A stretch of 64,000 bases of DNA from Lachnospiraceae bacterium (GTDB lineage Bacteria; Bacillota; Clostridia; Lachnospirales; Lachnospiraceae), in assembly GCA_024696005.1 (NCBI GenBank), contig JAILHF010000052.1:1-64000 (forward strand). The letters are read 5' to 3'. The number at the start of each line of letters is the position of its first letter. The stretch's first letter is position 1. The notes under the pieces are model-generated. The model had not been told where the DNA came from, did no database searches, and was given only the letters and a program-made list of their open reading frames with translations. The translations under genes were made by a program, and so were the position numbers. Shown in pieces: positions 54,600 to 62,318 of the stretch.

Positions 54600-55751
54600 T
54601 TAAAGGTTGGCGGCCTTTCCGCTGATATGTGTCTGGTAAAACCCGTTCGCCTCCATGCTGTGGCGCACCGAACTGAGATAAAAGGTATTGGAAGCCGCCG
54701 TCCCCAGCCCTTCCAGAATGATGAATTTTCCGGGCATCAGTTCGGGGATCCCGACCATTTCCGCTTCCAGCGTCCCGAAACGGTAGCTCACCTCATCCAC
54801 CAGGTATTCCGCCCGGAAACCGGCCTCCTCCTGGTTCGCAGCCGTGGGATCGATGTAGATCTTTTTCTGTTTGCTGACCAGCTGCTTGGCCTTGCTTCCC
54901 TCCGATATCTTTCCCTGCAGCTTCTGGGATGCTTTCAGCAGCTTGCCTTTTCCCGCATCCACATTGCGCACCTCGATCTGTCCGACCAGGCCGGTAATGT
55001 CATATCCCACGTCAAAAGCCATCATCCCGGTTTCCGGCGAGATCACCATCAATTCATCGGTATCGGATTTCGCCCTGCGGAAGCATATGGTGCCGCAGCT
55101 CTGGAAGAATTCGTAATTGAAGCGTTTGGCCGCCCTCACAACAAACTCGTAATCGCTCTCATTCACCATCTCTATGGTACGGTCGGTCGATTCCTTCTCA
55201 CCTCCGCCTCCCTGGGGCTGTTCCGGCTTGTCCGGGGTATCCGCTATGAGAATATCTTCATACACACCGATCTCCCCCTTCAGCCGCTGGTAGAAGGGCT
55301 GCTCAAAAACGCTCTTTACCGCCTCACAGTAGTACTGGGCGTTGATCTGTTTCGCATAGCTGTTGGCCATCATGATGCCCTTCAGATCCATGCAATGCAC
55401 CTCCACGGCAGGCATTTCCTGCAGATGGAAGGTGAAGTTCACCTGACTGATGAAGCCCCGGAACACATTGAGGACCCTGCTTTTGTAGCCGAGCCAGATG
55501 GACACGGGCGAACCCAGGGTGATGTATTTCTTCAGATCATCGAAGAGGAATTCATGCAGCAGCATGTCGTAACCGTTATAGATCTTGAATTCCGCAACGG
55601 ACGCCTCAAAACCGCAGGAAAGCTCCACGATGATGTCACTGATGGCAAAGCCCTTCTTGTCTTTCGAGATGTCTTTCCCCGACACGCTGATCACCGCGAT
55701 CGGTGACTCGAAATCCTTGTATTCTTTTTTCAGATCGTAGTAATCGTACAT
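54600..55751 (-). CDS. Baseplate hub protein, gpD/gp27-like
   Basis: 383 residues of the phage late control gene D family: SVSGKDISKDKKGFAISDIIVEL in outline, GYKSRVLNVFRGFISQV, and the second barrel with ESDYEFVVRAAKRFNYEFF. This trimeric hub converts tube symmetry to the spike. A Gly/Gln-rich insert (QPQGGGGEKE) lies near residue 185. The ribosome binding site is weak (GGGCGGG). It ends 18 bases before the spike gene, which supplies the OB and needle parts. Confidence 0.92.
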   Translation of the reverse strand: MYDYYDLKKEYKDFESPIAVISVSGKDISKDKKGFAISDIIVELSCGFEASVAEFKIYNGYDMLLHEFLFDDLKKYITLGSPVSIWLGYKSRVLNVFRGFISQVNFTFHLQEMPAVEVHCMDLKGIMMANSYAKQINAQYYCEAVKSVFEQPFYQRLKGEIGVYEDILIADTPDKPEQPQGGGGEKESTDRTIEMVNESDYEFVVRAAKRFNYEFFQSCGTICFRRAKSDTDELMVISPETGMMAFDVGYDITGLVGQIEVRNVDAGKGKLLKASQKLQGKISEGSKAKQLVSKQKKIYIDPTAANQEEAGFRAEYLVDEVSYRFGTLEAEMVGIPELMPGKFIILEGLGTAASNTFYLSSVRHSMEANGFYQTHISGKAANL

Positions 55752-55755
55752 CCGC

Positions 55756-56655
55756 TTACCCGCCCAGATTGATCAGATTTCCGAACTTCTGCGTATTGCG
55801 CACCGTATCCAGATCCTTGAACTGCTCCACTCCCTGCTTGTCCGTTGACATGAAGGCTGCCTTATAGGCGTCCAGCCAGGGCCCCAGCGAATTCGGCAAA
55901 AGATCGCTGACATTGTTCCGGAGCGAAAGATCCAGATATGCCCGCACAGGTTCTCCCTGCTGGTTGAACATGACATAGTTCACGGTCACGCCGTTGAGCA
56001 GGCCCGAATAATTCATGTCACCCCAGTGAAAGGTGATGATGCGCGTATAGGGGCTCCTTAAGGCTCCCACAAAGGCTTCGGCCGTATCCTGGACCGTGAT
56101 CTTCTTGACCCCGGCGATCGTCAGTCCCGTCTTGACCGCATTCTGCGCCAACTGCGTCGGTGAAACGTTGAGCTTGTCCGCCATGAAGGAGTCAAACGGA
56201 TCCACCTGGTCCAGGATCAGACGGACGTTAAAATTGATGGAAACGGACTGACTGGTGGACTGCGTCATGGCCCCGTTCGTCCCGTAGGTCATGATCGGCG
56301 TAAAGCCTGACCCAAAGCCCCTTAATGTGAGACTGGAGGGATTGAACTGCACGACATATTGTTTCACGCCCGCCTGGCCGAAGATCTCCCCTACATTTTT
56401 ATCCTTAAACTCCGTGACCTGGCTCTTCATGTCATCGAAAAGGGATTTTTTATCGATGTCGCGTGTATAAGTGGTCTTCGGCGCCTTGATCTTCGTTTTT
56501 CCGCCACCCTGGGCATGCGGCGCCTGGGGAGCTGCCTGCTGCGGCTGTGCTCCCCCGTGCCCCTCGGGACGCGCATCAACGATCTCGATGATCGCTTTCT
56601 CGATCGCCCCCAGATTATTTGCTACTTTATCAAAAACAGACGTTACCCCGGCCAT
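55756..56655 (-). CDS. CIS-tube/gp53-like adaptor without LysM, second copy
   Basis: 299 residues. The N-terminal ~95 residues are a Gln/Ala/Pro-rich linker. The core has the family hallmark YVVQFNPSSLTLRG, then FNVRLILDQVDPFDSF and MNYSGLLNGVTVNYVMFN. It is related to the Afp7/gp53 proteins that join tube and hub, but the LysM domain common at the C-terminus is absent. AGGGGAGA precedes the ATG. A paralog lies directly upstream. Confidence 0.88.
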   Translation of the reverse strand: MAGVTSVFDKVANNLGAIEKAIIEIVDARPEGHGGAQPQQAAPQAPHAQGGGKTKIKAPKTTYTRDIDKKSLFDDMKSQVTEFKDKNVGEIFGQAGVKQYVVQFNPSSLTLRGFGSGFTPIMTYGTNGAMTQSTSQSVSINFNVRLILDQVDPFDSFMADKLNVSPTQLAQNAVKTGLTIAGVKKITVQDTAEAFVGALRSPYTRIITFHWGDMNYSGLLNGVTVNYVMFNQQGEPVRAYLDLSLRNNVSDLLPNSLGPWLDAYKAAFMSTDKQGVEQFKDLDTVRNTQKFGNLINLGG

Positions 56656-56669
56656 GGTTCTCCCCTTTC

Positions 56670-57608
56670 TTAAATGCCGATATTCAGAATGGCATTGTTG
56701 CCCACATGCTTGAGCTTGTCCGTTACGCCCGCCCCGACCACGTTGCTCACTCCGGCTTGGCCGAAGGTTTTTTCAAATGCCTTGGCCCAATAGCTGCCAT
56801 CTTCATTCTTGTCCATTTCGTGATTCTGCTGGATCTCGAGATCAACGGTACAGCGCACCGGATTTCCGGCCTTGTTGAACATCGTATAGTTGATCATCAC
56901 CTGGTTCAGGTTCCCCGCGAATATCATCTTGGACCATACAAAAATGACCTTGCGCGTCAGGGGAGAGAGCAGGCAGGCCATCAGCCCCTCCGCGATCGTA
57001 CGCACGGAATGCTTGGCGAAGATATTGTCAACAACGTTCGGGATCGTGCCGGTGCTCAGCATGGACGAATCCAGCATGAACGCATCCAGCACGTTCATCT
57101 TGTCAAAGACCAGCTGCGTCCTGAGCGAGGTGATGCAGTTCGTTTCAATGACGGTACGCTGGTTCTGAACCACGTTGGAAACATTCTTGCTCTCCATCTC
57201 CCTCACACCCGCTGTCGTATCGATCGATATGGATGCAGGATTGTACTGCACGGTCAAAGCCACATAATCCGTTGCTTGGGATTTTATATCTCCCATCCTC
57301 ATTGATCCGCTGTGTTCCGAATTTTTATTTCGAAGCAGACCGGCTGCCTTATTCATGGTATCGGTGCTCGTCTTTTCAAACTTGCTCATCATGCCTTTTT
57401 TAGTCAGATCCGCTACCGACCCTGTCTCTCCTCCCTTTTCTTCGTGCTCCTTCCGGGCATTCTCCAGGATCTCATTCTGCTCAGCTTGCGACAACGTCGT
57501 TCCGCCCTCGGTAAACTTCGGCACAAGGATGATCGCTTTGGGCAGATTTCCGGTAATGGTCGACCAGATATCCTGTCCTACTTTGCTCTCGGGATTAAGA
57601 AAATTCAT
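56670..57608 (-). CDS. CIS-tube/gp53-like adaptor without LysM, first copy
   Basis: 312 residues. Hallmark TVQYNPASISIDTTAG, then LRTQLVFDKMNVLDAF and SKMIFAGNLNQVMINYTMFNK, which aligns well with the neighbouring 299-residue protein, so the pair arose by duplication. No LysM domain. AAGGAGGGG precedes the ATG, and the start abuts the end of the 689-residue gene. Probably forms part of the tube-to-hub adaptor; the two copies may alternate in one ring. Confidence 0.88.
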   Translation of the reverse strand: MNFLNPESKVGQDIWSTITGNLPKAIILVPKFTEGGTTLSQAEQNEILENARKEHEEKGGETGSVADLTKKGMMSKFEKTSTDTMNKAAGLLRNKNSEHSGSMRMGDIKSQATDYVALTVQYNPASISIDTTAGVREMESKNVSNVVQNQRTVIETNCITSLRTQLVFDKMNVLDAFMLDSSMLSTGTIPNVVDNIFAKHSVRTIAEGLMACLLSPLTRKVIFVWSKMIFAGNLNQVMINYTMFNKAGNPVRCTVDLEIQQNHEMDKNEDGSYWAKAFEKTFGQAGVSNVVGAGVTDKLKHVGNNAILNIGI

Positions 57609-59677
57609 CAGATTCCCCTCCTTGCCTTTTCTGTCTTGAGCCTGCGCTCTAAGCGGTTATAGACCTCATTGGATATGAGCCCCAATTGCTTCCGCACGCC
57701 CTGTTCCACCATCCGCGCGATCTCTTCGCTCTGTTTCCTGCTGTCCGCAGGCTGCATGTTTTCACTGATCCGCACCGGCTCCTGCCTGTAGATCTCGCTC
57801 ACCCGGCTCTCTTCTTCATGCACCTCGGTCTTCCGGCTCTCATTCCTGCGGAACTCCTCCAGCGTCTCGAGTATGTCCTCTTCCGAGAGCTGTTCGATGC
57901 TCCGGTGGATCATCTGCTGCACGCTGCTGCGCCGGTCGCGGTACTGTATCGATTCCGTTCCGGCCTCTTCCGTTCTCTGTGTCTGCGTAAGCCTCTGCAG
58001 CAGGAGCACCGTTTCCGCCGGTTCGAGTATCGTCCGTTCCATGTGCTCCTTTTCTTCCAGACTGCGTTCGCGCTCACGAAGTTCCCGGGTGATCAGCCGT
58101 TCATAAACGGAGAGTGTCTCTGTCAGGCGTTCATCCAATAATACTTCCGCCGTCCGCTCCCTCACCATGCCGGCCTCCGGACGCTGCGGTTCTTCCGTTG
58201 CTTCCTCGCGGAAGATCAGCTCCTCCTCCGATCCCGGAAGGATGCTCTGTGCCTGCGCCGGGGCAGTCTGCGCGTCTGCCTGTCTCAGGATCGCCACAGT
58301 CTCGGGCGGGAGCAGGGAATATACCTTCTCCAGCGTGCGTTCCATGGCGCTTGGCTGTGAAACATCTTCCTTCTCCAGAAGCTCCATCAGGTGCTCCCTG
58401 TCGTTCAGGGTACGGATGCTTTCCCGTATGGTACGCTCCCGGTCAGATATGCGGCGCTCCCCTTCGCTTCTCTGCGTCAGGATGCGGCGTATCTCCATGT
58501 AGCGGTCAACGTTCTGGACGTTCTGCTCGTTGATGCGCTCGTACATCTCTTCCAGAGTCTCCGAACTGCGGTCCGTCATCACGCTCTCCCGGAAGGCCGG
58601 CACTATCGTCTCCTCCGGATAGAAGACCTTTTCCCTGTCCCTGAGGATCTCCCGGAGCGTGCCGAGTTCCCTCTCCTCCGTCTCCGTCAGAAACTGCAGG
58701 GTATTCTCTTCCAGGTACAGGGGGCTGCGCCCCTCTCTGGCCGTAAGCAGGATGCGGCTTAAGCTGTGATCGGCGCTGCGGTAAAAGCTCTCTCTGAGAT
58801 CCGTCCAGCGCTTCTTTTCCCTCTCGATGCGAAGCGACTGCGCATGATCGAAGGAACGGAGGACTTCAAGAAGCAATGCCGAATTGATGCGTTCCCGTAT
58901 CCGTTCCTCCCCGCTTTCCTCCACGTCCCTGGTCTCTTCCTCGTAAACGTTCTCGCTCCGATAGATCATGGGAACCGCTTTCCCTGCCGCCATCTCGCGA
59001 AACTGCGTCAGCAAAAGCTGCCTTGCCGTATAGCTCTGTTCCGAAAGGGAGATCTCCGTGGAATTTAAGCTGTCCCCTTCCCTTCCGTAAGTCATGTTCT
59101 GAATGATCTGGTAGATCGCGCCGGTCTGAAGCCTTCTCATGATGCTCATATACAGGCGGTTCTCCGTCCCGGCCTCCCCCGCCGTTTCCGCATCTTCCGC
59201 ACTCTCCACGCGATTCTCCTGAAAGCGGAGCATCATCTGCTTCAAAAGCGGCATGCTCTCCATGTAGAACTTCGTCAGCTCCGTGCTGTTTTTTGTTTCG
59301 CTTAAAATGCGCCGGCTCTCGTTCATGAAACGGCGCTCGTCCCGGATCCCGAGCTTATGCAGCATGGTGCTGATGTATACACGGTCCTGGTAGGAAAGCG
59401 TCATCTCGTTCGAAAGCAGGATGCGGTTCACCACATTGCTGATCAGCGTCTGCTGCAGCTGCGTCACGCTGGTGATGCTGTTGCTGATCCCCGTATAGCT
59501 TTCCCCGCCTTCCGCGACCAGAAGCTGCGGCGGTGTATGAAGCATGTGCGTCAGGCTCTGCTCGCTCACATTTGAGCCGATCACCGCGTAATTCGCACGG
59601 ATCCGCTCGGCAAATCCGTTGTTCTCCATGCGGAAAGCGGAGGTCTTCAGTTCGATCGGCGCCGAAATCGTCAGCAT
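57608..59677 (-). CDS. Helical protein in the structural block, tape-measure candidate
   Basis: 689 residues, no family recognised. A short mixed N-terminal part (about 1-60) is followed by a helical, very Glu/Arg-rich body (RERTIRESIRTLNDREHL-like) and a helical C-terminus. No membrane segment. Position between the tube-like protein and the CIS-tube adaptors makes it structural. No other gene here looks like a tape measure, and 689 residues would set a tube near 100 nm, usual for eCIS. Tape measures are more often hydrophobic near one end, so this is only a candidate. GGAGGAAAG precedes the ATG. Confidence 0.55.
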   Translation of the reverse strand: MLTISAPIELKTSAFRMENNGFAERIRANYAVIGSNVSEQSLTHMLHTPPQLLVAEGGESYTGISNSITSVTQLQQTLISNVVNRILLSNEMTLSYQDRVYISTMLHKLGIRDERRFMNESRRILSETKNSTELTKFYMESMPLLKQMMLRFQENRVESAEDAETAGEAGTENRLYMSIMRRLQTGAIYQIIQNMTYGREGDSLNSTEISLSEQSYTARQLLLTQFREMAAGKAVPMIYRSENVYEEETRDVEESGEERIRERINSALLLEVLRSFDHAQSLRIEREKKRWTDLRESFYRSADHSLSRILLTAREGRSPLYLEENTLQFLTETEERELGTLREILRDREKVFYPEETIVPAFRESVMTDRSSETLEEMYERINEQNVQNVDRYMEIRRILTQRSEGERRISDRERTIRESIRTLNDREHLMELLEKEDVSQPSAMERTLEKVYSLLPPETVAILRQADAQTAPAQAQSILPGSEEELIFREEATEEPQRPEAGMVRERTAEVLLDERLTETLSVYERLITRELRERERSLEEKEHMERTILEPAETVLLLQRLTQTQRTEEAGTESIQYRDRRSSVQQMIHRSIEQLSEEDILETLEEFRRNESRKTEVHEEESRVSEIYRQEPVRISENMQPADSRKQSEEIARMVEQGVRKQLGLISNEVYNRLERRLKTEKARRGI

Positions 59678-59681
59678 CTTC

Positions 59682-61112
59682 TTACTTTCCTCCGCGCTTC
59701 AAAAGCTCTACCGTCATGGCCCTGGAATTCTTCGGCCAGAGGACCTGTTCGGCCCTGGCGGGATCAGTGCCCTGCCTCCTGGCCCGTTCCTGTCCCGGCC
59801 ACAGCGCGGATTCCGCGCGGGCCGCGTCCGTCGGCTGCCGGTTGGCCCTCTCCACATCCGGCCACATCTCAGGCGGCGGCGTGGTTCCGTCCATTCCGGA
59901 GGCTGTCGCATACTTCGGCGTGCTGGACGGGTTCATCGGATCCGAAAAACCGTTCCAGGGATCCCCCTGCTTTCCGGTAAAATCGGTCGTTTTTGCCTGC
60001 CCGTTCTCGTCAACATAGCCCTGGGCGCGGACCGGCTGCGTGCTGCTTCCGTCCCAGGCCACTTTGACAGCCGGGACCTTGTCCTTGTCGGGCCGGACGG
60101 CACGAAGGTTTTTCGTCGGATTTCCCTCTTCGCTGCTCCACAAAAGCGCTGTTGCAGGCACATTGTCCTTTTCCGGGCTTCTCGCCGACTTGTTCGTTGT
60201 CTTGTCCGCATTGATGTCCCAGGTCCTCGCTTCGGCTGTTTTCAGGTCATCCGGAAGGACCGAATTCTGTCCGCGCAATACGGTGGTCGATTTTTCGGGC
60301 ATGCCTTCCCAAAGCGAAACGTCCGGACGGACATCATCGTTTTTCGGCACGATCGCCCTGGTGTTCACGGTCGATGCCTTTCCGTCCTTGATCCCTTCCC
60401 AGAGGACCTTTTCAGACGGTATGTCGTCTATGAAGGAATGATTGGCGACCGTTTTCGCATCCTCATTGAACACGGCCTTCTTCTTGTCGACGGTTTTGCC
60501 ATCCGCACCCGTCAGCGTGATTACATTCCCGTTTTCATCGGTAGCCTTCTCGATGTTGGCCATCTGGAAGGCCGTCCCCTCAAACAGGCCGTCCGGCACC
60601 GTGATGCGCATCAGCTCACGGTAACCGATCGTGGTCGTTTCCGTCAAAAGGCCGCTCTGTTCGGCGTTCAGTTCCCCGTAGGTCTTGCTCATCACGGTGC
60701 AGCCGGTAAAGAGATACACACGGAACGGTGTAAATTCCCCGCCTTTGATCTGCTGTCTCCATACCAGCAGCACGATCGGAAGGATCAGGTCGGCACCGGG
60801 CTGGAGCGGGTCGATATAGTCCACGCCCACATAACGCTCCACCTGGAACGTAAAGGGCTGGGAGACCGGCTTGCGACGCATGTGGACATAGTCGTTGAGT
60901 CCGCCCTCCTGAATGTATTCGTATTCATTTGCTTTCGTAAAATTCATGATCTTGCGGCAGGGCAGGTCAAAAAAGCCTTCCACGCGGAGCATGAAATTAA
61001 AACTCGGACCGACATTGCGTCCCGAATTGTACAGCACCCAGTTCTCGTCCTGCGTGTTCCGCGGCTGGCCGATCTGGCTGTTAAAATCTATCCATCCTTG
61101 AGGATCTGCCAT
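59682..61112 (-). CDS. gp19-family tube protein with C-terminal Trp-repeat tail
   Basis: 476 residues, about three times the usual length of this family. Residues 1-180 are a T4 gp19/Hcp-like tube fold: SGRNVGPSFNFMLRVEGFFD, MRRKPVSQPFTFQVERY and ETTTIGYRELMRITV. Residues about 225-465 are nine Trp-anchored repeats (see repeat entry), hydrophilic and Pro/Asp/Arg-rich, ending in basic LLKRGGK. I expect a tube-initiator or terminal ring (like Afp5 or T4 gp54), with the repeats as a flexible or decorating arm. The arm's role is unknown and, as far as I know, not described. AAGGAAG precedes the ATG. Confidence 0.85.
   Translation of the reverse strand: MADPQGWIDFNSQIGQPRNTQDENWVLYNSGRNVGPSFNFMLRVEGFFDLPCRKIMNFTKANEYEYIQEGGLNDYVHMRRKPVSQPFTFQVERYVGVDYIDPLQPGADLILPIVLLVWRQQIKGGEFTPFRVYLFTGCTVMSKTYGELNAEQSGLLTETTTIGYRELMRITVPDGLFEGTAFQMANIEKATDENGNVITLTGADGKTVDKKKAVFNEDAKTVANHSFIDDIPSEKVLWEGIKDGKASTVNTRAIVPKNDDVRPDVSLWEGMPEKSTTVLRGQNSVLPDDLKTAEARTWDINADKTTNKSARSPEKDNVPATALLWSSEEGNPTKNLRAVRPDKDKVPAVKVAWDGSSTQPVRAQGYVDENGQAKTTDFTGKQGDPWNGFSDPMNPSSTPKYATASGMDGTTPPPEMWPDVERANRQPTDAARAESALWPGQERARRQGTDPARAEQVLWPKNSRAMTVELLKRGGK
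59736..60401 (-). repeat. Nine Trp-anchored protein repeats in the tube-family protein
   Basis: Trp residues at 238, 268, 298, 325, 353, 386, 417, 438 and 459 have spacings of 30, 30, 27, 28, 33, 31, 21 and 21. The first five units follow a pattern near V-P-x-x-x-x-L-W-E-G, then a Lys/Thr run, then R-A-x-x-P-x-x-D. The last three follow L-W-P-x-x-x-R-A-x-R-Q-x-T-D-x-A-R-A-E. The two repeat types have different lengths, so they likely expanded separately. Confidence 0.8.
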
Positions 61113-61138
61113 GGAAAACCTTCCTTTCGCACCGCAGT

Positions 61139-61345
61139 TTAGCGGCTGCGGCTCGCCTTCAGATCAAAAATACTCTTTTCCTTCTTGTCTTTTGAGGGGT
61201 TCAGCCTTTCGTTGATCTCCGAGATCTCGCTGCACCAGCGCCTCCGGCTCCGATGGTCTATCGCCAGCACTTCGTCATGACTCCAGTGGAAGTAATAGGA
61301 GATAAAAGCCATCTCGCGGTACAGATCATCTTCGGGATAGAGCAT
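61139..61345 (-). CDS. DUF6760-like small eCIS protein
   Basis: 68 residues (start at the ATG at 61345; the frame also allows a TTG at 61348). The core MLYPEDDLYREMAFISYYF, HWSHDEVLAIDHRSRRRW matches small proteins that follow the T4-baseplate-like chaperone gene in many eCIS and phage tails. Function is not settled; an assembly chaperone is the common guess. GAGAGGG lies just before the start, and the preceding gene ends about 8 bases upstream. Confidence 0.8.
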   Translation of the reverse strand: MLYPEDDLYREMAFISYYFHWSHDEVLAIDHRSRRRWCSEISEINERLNPSKDKKEKSIFDLKASRSR

Positions 61346-61353
61346 CAACCCTC

Positions 61354-61707
61354 TCAGGTAAAATTTAGCGGCACCTCAAAGGTCTTTCCGCAATCCGGGC
61401 AGGTCACCTGCAGCACGGGCGGCTCGATGTCGTTGATCCGCTGGTACATGTCCTGCAGGAAAGCCAGATCCGCCGTAAAGAGCTTTTCGATCGTCGTGGC
61501 CGTGATCGCCTCGACCCCTTCGAGCTCCACGATCACACGGCTAAGGATCACGATCGTCAGATAAGACGGATTCGAAAGCACACGCGGGTCATGCGTGGCT
61601 CCGATCTCATCGCCCGCCGTAGCCAGACGCATCTTTCCGCGGCGGTGCAGCACCCCCGCTCCGTCCAGATAGCCCTTCGGTAAAGTAAAATCGTATACGG
61701 TCTCCAT
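61354..61707 (-). CDS. T4 baseplate/tail-assembly-like eCIS protein with CPxCG motif
   Basis: 117 residues. Sequence MRLATAGDEIGATHDPRVLSN, YLTIVILSRVIVELEGVE, LFTADLAFLQDMYQRIN is typical of small eCIS proteins related to T4 gp26-like assembly factors. A single CPDCGKTFEV motif near the C-terminus resembles half a zinc ribbon, so metal binding may need a dimer. AAGGAGA precedes the ATG. A strong RNA hairpin separates it from the tube gene. Confidence 0.78.
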   Translation of the reverse strand: METVYDFTLPKGYLDGAGVLHRRGKMRLATAGDEIGATHDPRVLSNPSYLTIVILSRVIVELEGVEAITATTIEKLFTADLAFLQDMYQRINDIEPPVLQVTCPDCGKTFEVPLNFT

Positions 61708-61725
61708 ATTGGTCTCCTTTGCTGA

Positions 61726-61776
61726 TTATCGGTACTCCGGGACGCACGGAGATCCGTGCGCCCTGACTGCCGATAA
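61726..61776 (-). promoter_or_regulatory. Long RNA hairpin after the tube gene
   Basis: On the minus strand TTATCGG and CCGATAA (7 pairs) enclose a second perfect stem GGGCGCACGG-ATCT-CCGTGCGTCC (10 pairs with one G-U). It starts about 19 bases past the tube stop codon. No T-run follows, so it is probably not a terminator. An mRNA stabiliser or processing site that keeps sheath and tube transcripts in excess over minor baseplate genes is the likely role. Confidence 0.7.
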
Positions 61777-61794
61777 GACAGTCAATTGCTTGTT

Positions 61795-62298
61795 TTAGTT
61801 CGGGATCACGAGCTCCTCGTATGCGATCTCAACTGTCTCGATCGCCACATCACTGGTCTTCGCATCCAGATCCGGAGCACTGTACTTCGTTACCCATGCA
61901 TTGGTGAGCGTCCACTGTCTTGCACCTGCGGTGGTTTCCAAAACAGCCGTCTGCGGTGCGCCACCGTTGATGTCGATCAGCTCGATCGTAACATCGTTAC
62001 GGGGGATCTGTCCGCGGATCTCACTGACACACTCCTGAACCCAGGTCTTGAACGCGCTGTCAAGAATGTAGCCCATCTTCAGCGTAACGTTGCCGTGCTT
62101 CACCAGGCCGGGGATCTTCACCGGTGCCAGGCTGCCGGAATTGCCCTGACGGAATTCGATCACATCAACCGATGCTTCCACGCCGGACACTTCGCTGAAT
62201 GCTGCCGTTCCTCCGACGGAAGCTACCGTCACGAGGAAGTTCATCTTTGTTAACGGATAATAAGACTGTTTTCCGTTTGTATAGGTATCTGCTGCCAT
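61795..62298 (-). CDS. Inner tube protein (gp19/Hcp-like)
   Basis: 167 residues, full-length for the family. Core NFLVTVASVGGTAAFSEVSG, then IEFRQGNSGSLAPVKIPGLVKHGNVTLKMG and the last strand VAIETVEIAYEELVI. It stacks as hexameric rings to build the tube that is expelled on contraction. GGAGGG precedes the ATG, 20 bases after the sheath gene. Its mRNA ends in a strong hairpin, consistent with a need for high expression. Confidence 0.95.
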   Translation of the reverse strand: MAADTYTNGKQSYYPLTKMNFLVTVASVGGTAAFSEVSGVEASVDVIEFRQGNSGSLAPVKIPGLVKHGNVTLKMGYILDSAFKTWVQECVSEIRGQIPRNDVTIELIDINGGAPQTAVLETTAGARQWTLTNAWVTKYSAPDLDAKTSDVAIETVEIAYEELVIPN

Positions 62299-62318
62299 CT
62301 GTTAACCCTCCGTTCTTT

